Assembly (NCBI GenBank): GCA_023252095.1
Contig: JAHEXN010000055.1
Coordinates: 1-13,977 of the forward strand
Direction: 5' to 3'
Origin: Actinomycetes bacterium
Lineage (GTDB): Bacteria > Actinomycetota > Actinomycetes > Propionibacteriales > Nocardioidaceae
Length of the DNA stretch: 13,977 nt
The notes below the pieces were generated by a model. That model was given only the letters and a program-made list of their open reading frames with translations. It ran no database searches and had not been told where the DNA came from. Below, one piece after another: positions 13,961-13,977 of the stretch; within the stretch, counting starts at the first letter, position 1, and each line of letters begins with the position of its first letter. The position numbers and the translations under genes were made by a program.

Positions 13961-13977
13961 TGGCTGGCGGACAGCTG

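Larger units (their letters stand above)
8747..13977. mobile_element. Left part of an integrative element at tRNA-Ser (right end outside window)
   Basis: The segment starts at the intact tRNA-Ser 3' end and contains, in order, a hairpin, short repeats, an ATPase-protease cargo pair, and a minus-strand integrase with an excisionase-like gene upstream of it. In many actinobacterial integrative elements and prophages the order xis-int points towards the tRNA, which matches; here 3.7 kb of cargo lies between int and the tRNA. Composition is lower in GC than the left half and TTA codons occur. No replication, transfer or phage structural gene is visible, so the type (AICE, prophage or defence island) cannot be settled. 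Confidence 0.7.

Overview
The window is high-GC DNA from a Gram-positive actinobacterium. The gene content and the order dnaX, acyl-CoA dehydrogenase genes, ffs, tRNA-Ser(GGA) suggest a Nocardioides/Aeromicrobium-like organism, but the genus is an inference from style only. Support for an actinobacterium: very GC-rich third codon positions, GTG starts, two candidate leaderless promoters, an actinobacterial-type SRP RNA, and a paired fatty acid/steroid-type acyl-CoA dehydrogenase operon.

Bases 1 to about 8746 look like ordinary chromosome. On the minus strand lie the 5' two thirds of dnaX (running off the left edge), a CrtA/spheroidene-monooxygenase-like gene and an alpha/beta hydrolase. The last two are 13 bases apart and probably co-transcribed. 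Divergent from the hydrolase is a threonine/serine exporter (ThrE family). It converges on a flavin disulfide-reductase-like enzyme, with a cluster of hairpins between them. Next, on the plus strand, come two adjacent acyl-CoA dehydrogenase subunits behind a recognisable promoter with a palindromic operator over its start site. They look like the two different halves of one heteromeric enzyme. A large inverted-repeat block separates them from the minus-strand SRP RNA gene (ffs), and tRNA-Ser(GGA) follows on the plus strand.

From the 3' end of tRNA-Ser to the right edge the DNA changes character. It is less GC-rich, it uses TTA leucine codons, and it ends with a tyrosine recombinase gene and an excisionase-like helix-turn-helix gene. 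I read this as the left part of an integrative element inserted at the 3' end of tRNA-Ser, with its other end outside the window. Between the tRNA and the integrase sits one cargo module, an AAA+ ATPase gene overlapping by 11 bases a gene for an 831-residue cytoplasmic subtilisin-like serine protease with an intact Asp/His/Ser triad. This architecture matches the ATPase-protease pair known as IetAS, first described as a plasmid-maintenance toxin/antitoxin pair and later listed among anti-phage defence systems. It is the most interesting content here. The type is not wholly undescribed, but its mechanism is poorly known and this locus is a divergent actinobacterial example by my reading.

A short repeat (TTGGTCTCAGTT) occurs twice in tandem plus a partial copy just after the tRNA, and once more just before the ATPase ribosome binding site. 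It may be an integrase arm site or an operator for the cargo. No CRISPR array and no insertion sequence were seen.
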